Shown: one piece after another, positions 63,071-64,000 of the stretch
How positions within the stretch are numbered: the first letter of the stretch is position 1
Layout of the letters: each line of letters opens with the position of its first letter
DNA from: Limnephilus marmoratus
Taxonomy: Eukaryota > Arthropoda > Insecta > Trichoptera > Limnephilidae
Assembly (NCBI GenBank): GCA_917880885.1
Contig: OU862928.1
Span: 11,241,721-11,305,720 of the forward strand
Direction: 5' to 3'
DNA: 64,000 nucleotides
The notes under the pieces: model-generated
What the model was told of the DNA's origin: nothing
Database searches by the model: none
The model's input: the letters and a program-made list of their open reading frames with translations, nothing else
Program-made: the position numbers and the translations under genes

Positions 63071-63417
63071 TAAGCACAATGTAACATTTCATTTGATAAA
63101 TTTAAATATTTTTACAGTAAGCATAACATTTCTTTTTAAATAAAAAAATCTCTATTTTTAGTAATCCTCAAACTTGATTTTGGATAAAACTCAACCTAAT
63201 ATTGGATAAAATAATTTAGGTATTATGATTTACAGCGGTAGTAATGCGAAGGTGACCCCTTATCCAAAGAATCGACAACTGATCGAAATCTGAGGGCGCT
63301 CTTACATTTGGTAGACTAATTACCATAGCTTGCTAAACTACCCCAGTGTAAGCAGCTAATCGCTTGGTTTAACTCCTAGTTGGGCAGTCAAAATTTGATA
63401 AATTATGTATGTAAATG
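63071..63417. other. Unassigned DNA
   Basis: AT-rich sequence with nothing recognised. Confidence 0.5.
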
Positions 63418-63419
63418 TA

Positions 63420-64000
63420 CAGTTTGGCAAGAAAGTGTAGAAAATAAATGATGGCGCTGCGATCGTTTTCTAGTTTTAAATGGCAACACCAAGATGGCTC
63501 ATAAGACAAGGAACGTATGTTTAAAAAAAACACTTCTGGCAAAATGCATATTTCATAGCGTATTTGTATTTTCAAAAAATTTGCACAAACAACTGTAATT
63601 TAATAGAAGCAAAATAAAACAAAACAAGTTTTAAGTGGGCGTTTATTCCGATATAAAAACGTAGGTACTTAAAAATTTAAATCTATTAATTCAACACCCG
63701 ACATGTAATTATTGTCTTCGTCCTCGTGTGATTCTTCTTCTTCCGTACCTTTATCTTCATCTAAACGCAGTTCATCGATATCATCATATATATTACTGCC
63801 TCGTGCATAATATTCTGCATCAATTTTCATCACGTGTTTGCAACAATTTTTCCAATCATCAGCACTTATGCTATTACATAATGCCCATTTTCCGTTTTCC
63901 CGGTGTTTAAAATTTTCCATCTGCCGTTTCCCCTTCCTTGACGATTCGTCTTACAGTTGATTTAGATTTACCTGTGTGTGAAAAATCATTAAAATTATTA
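63420..64000 (-). mobile_element. Mini Tc1/mariner-like element, copy 2 (runs off window)
   Basis: Left end CAGTTTGGCAAGAAAGTGTAG after TA (63418-63419). The sequence is the reverse complement of 33113 down to about 32530, so it is a second copy in opposite orientation. Confidence 0.82.
63669..63960 (-). pseudogene. Core-less transposase-derived ORF, copy 2
   Basis: On minus, after the acceptor-like acacacag near 63975, it reads K-S-T-V-R-R-I-V-K-E-G-E-T-A-D-G-K-F then a stop (TAA where copy 1 has GAA), then T-P-G-K-R-K. The 83-residue frame follows: SISADDWKNCCKHVMKID, I-Y-D-D-I-D-E-L-R-L-D-E-D, and V-E-L-I-D-L-N-F. Differences from copy 1 are few, and many are conservative, including the acidic tail. 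Confidence 0.6.

Noticed and set aside
62551..63079. Gly/Arg- and Pro-rich open frames
   Set aside because: They are translations of a C/T-rich low-complexity tract.

Overview
This window is insect-type nuclear DNA: AT-rich, with GT-AG introns, and dominated by eukaryotic transposable elements. These include LINEs of CR1-like, I-like, R1-like, RTE-like and R4/Dong-like type, hAT, Tc1/mariner, pogo-like and PIF/Harbinger DNA transposons, tRNA-derived SINEs, and foldback elements. No prokaryotic or viral genes were seen. The protease family is the arthropod haemolymph type with an IVGG activation site. The insect order cannot be decided from sequence alone.

0.16-34.3 kb, + strand: the 3' part of one host gene, eight coding exons joined in frame. 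The visible product, about 376 residues, is a sushi (CCP) domain, a linker with a Leu-Ile activation site, and a chymotrypsin-fold domain. Catalytic Asp and Ser are present but the catalytic His is Arg, and both cysteines of the adjacent disulfide are lost. It therefore looks like a non-catalytic serine protease homologue (SPH). The 5' end lies upstream of the window. Its seven introns (2.3-8.5 kb) are filled with nested elements: SINEs, two minisatellites, an LTR-like GC-rich block, a Harbinger element with a MADF-like mini-ORF, a rosa-type (DD41D) mariner, two decayed hAT elements, LINE pieces, decayed C2H2 zinc-finger arrays and several foldbacks.

34.5-44.5 kb: LINE cluster. It holds a 5'-truncated CR1-like copy on +, a nearly complete CR1-like element on - (zinc-knuckle ORF1, a second dead endonuclease-like ORF, then EN-RT), and two truncated R4/Dong-like copies on -.

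45.1-52 kb: a nearly full-length I-like LINE on - (ORF1, EN, RT, RNase H) split by a 1.6 kb insertion.

52.1-57.2 kb: nested palindromes around a hAT element whose interior has expanded into a ~76 bp satellite.

57.2-64 kb: mostly unassigned AT-rich DNA with a pogo-like element, LINE fragments, a decayed zinc-finger relic, and at the edge a second copy of a mini Tc1-like element also present in the gene's last intron.

The only host gene supported is the protease homologue. Everything else is mobile or tandem-repeat DNA.
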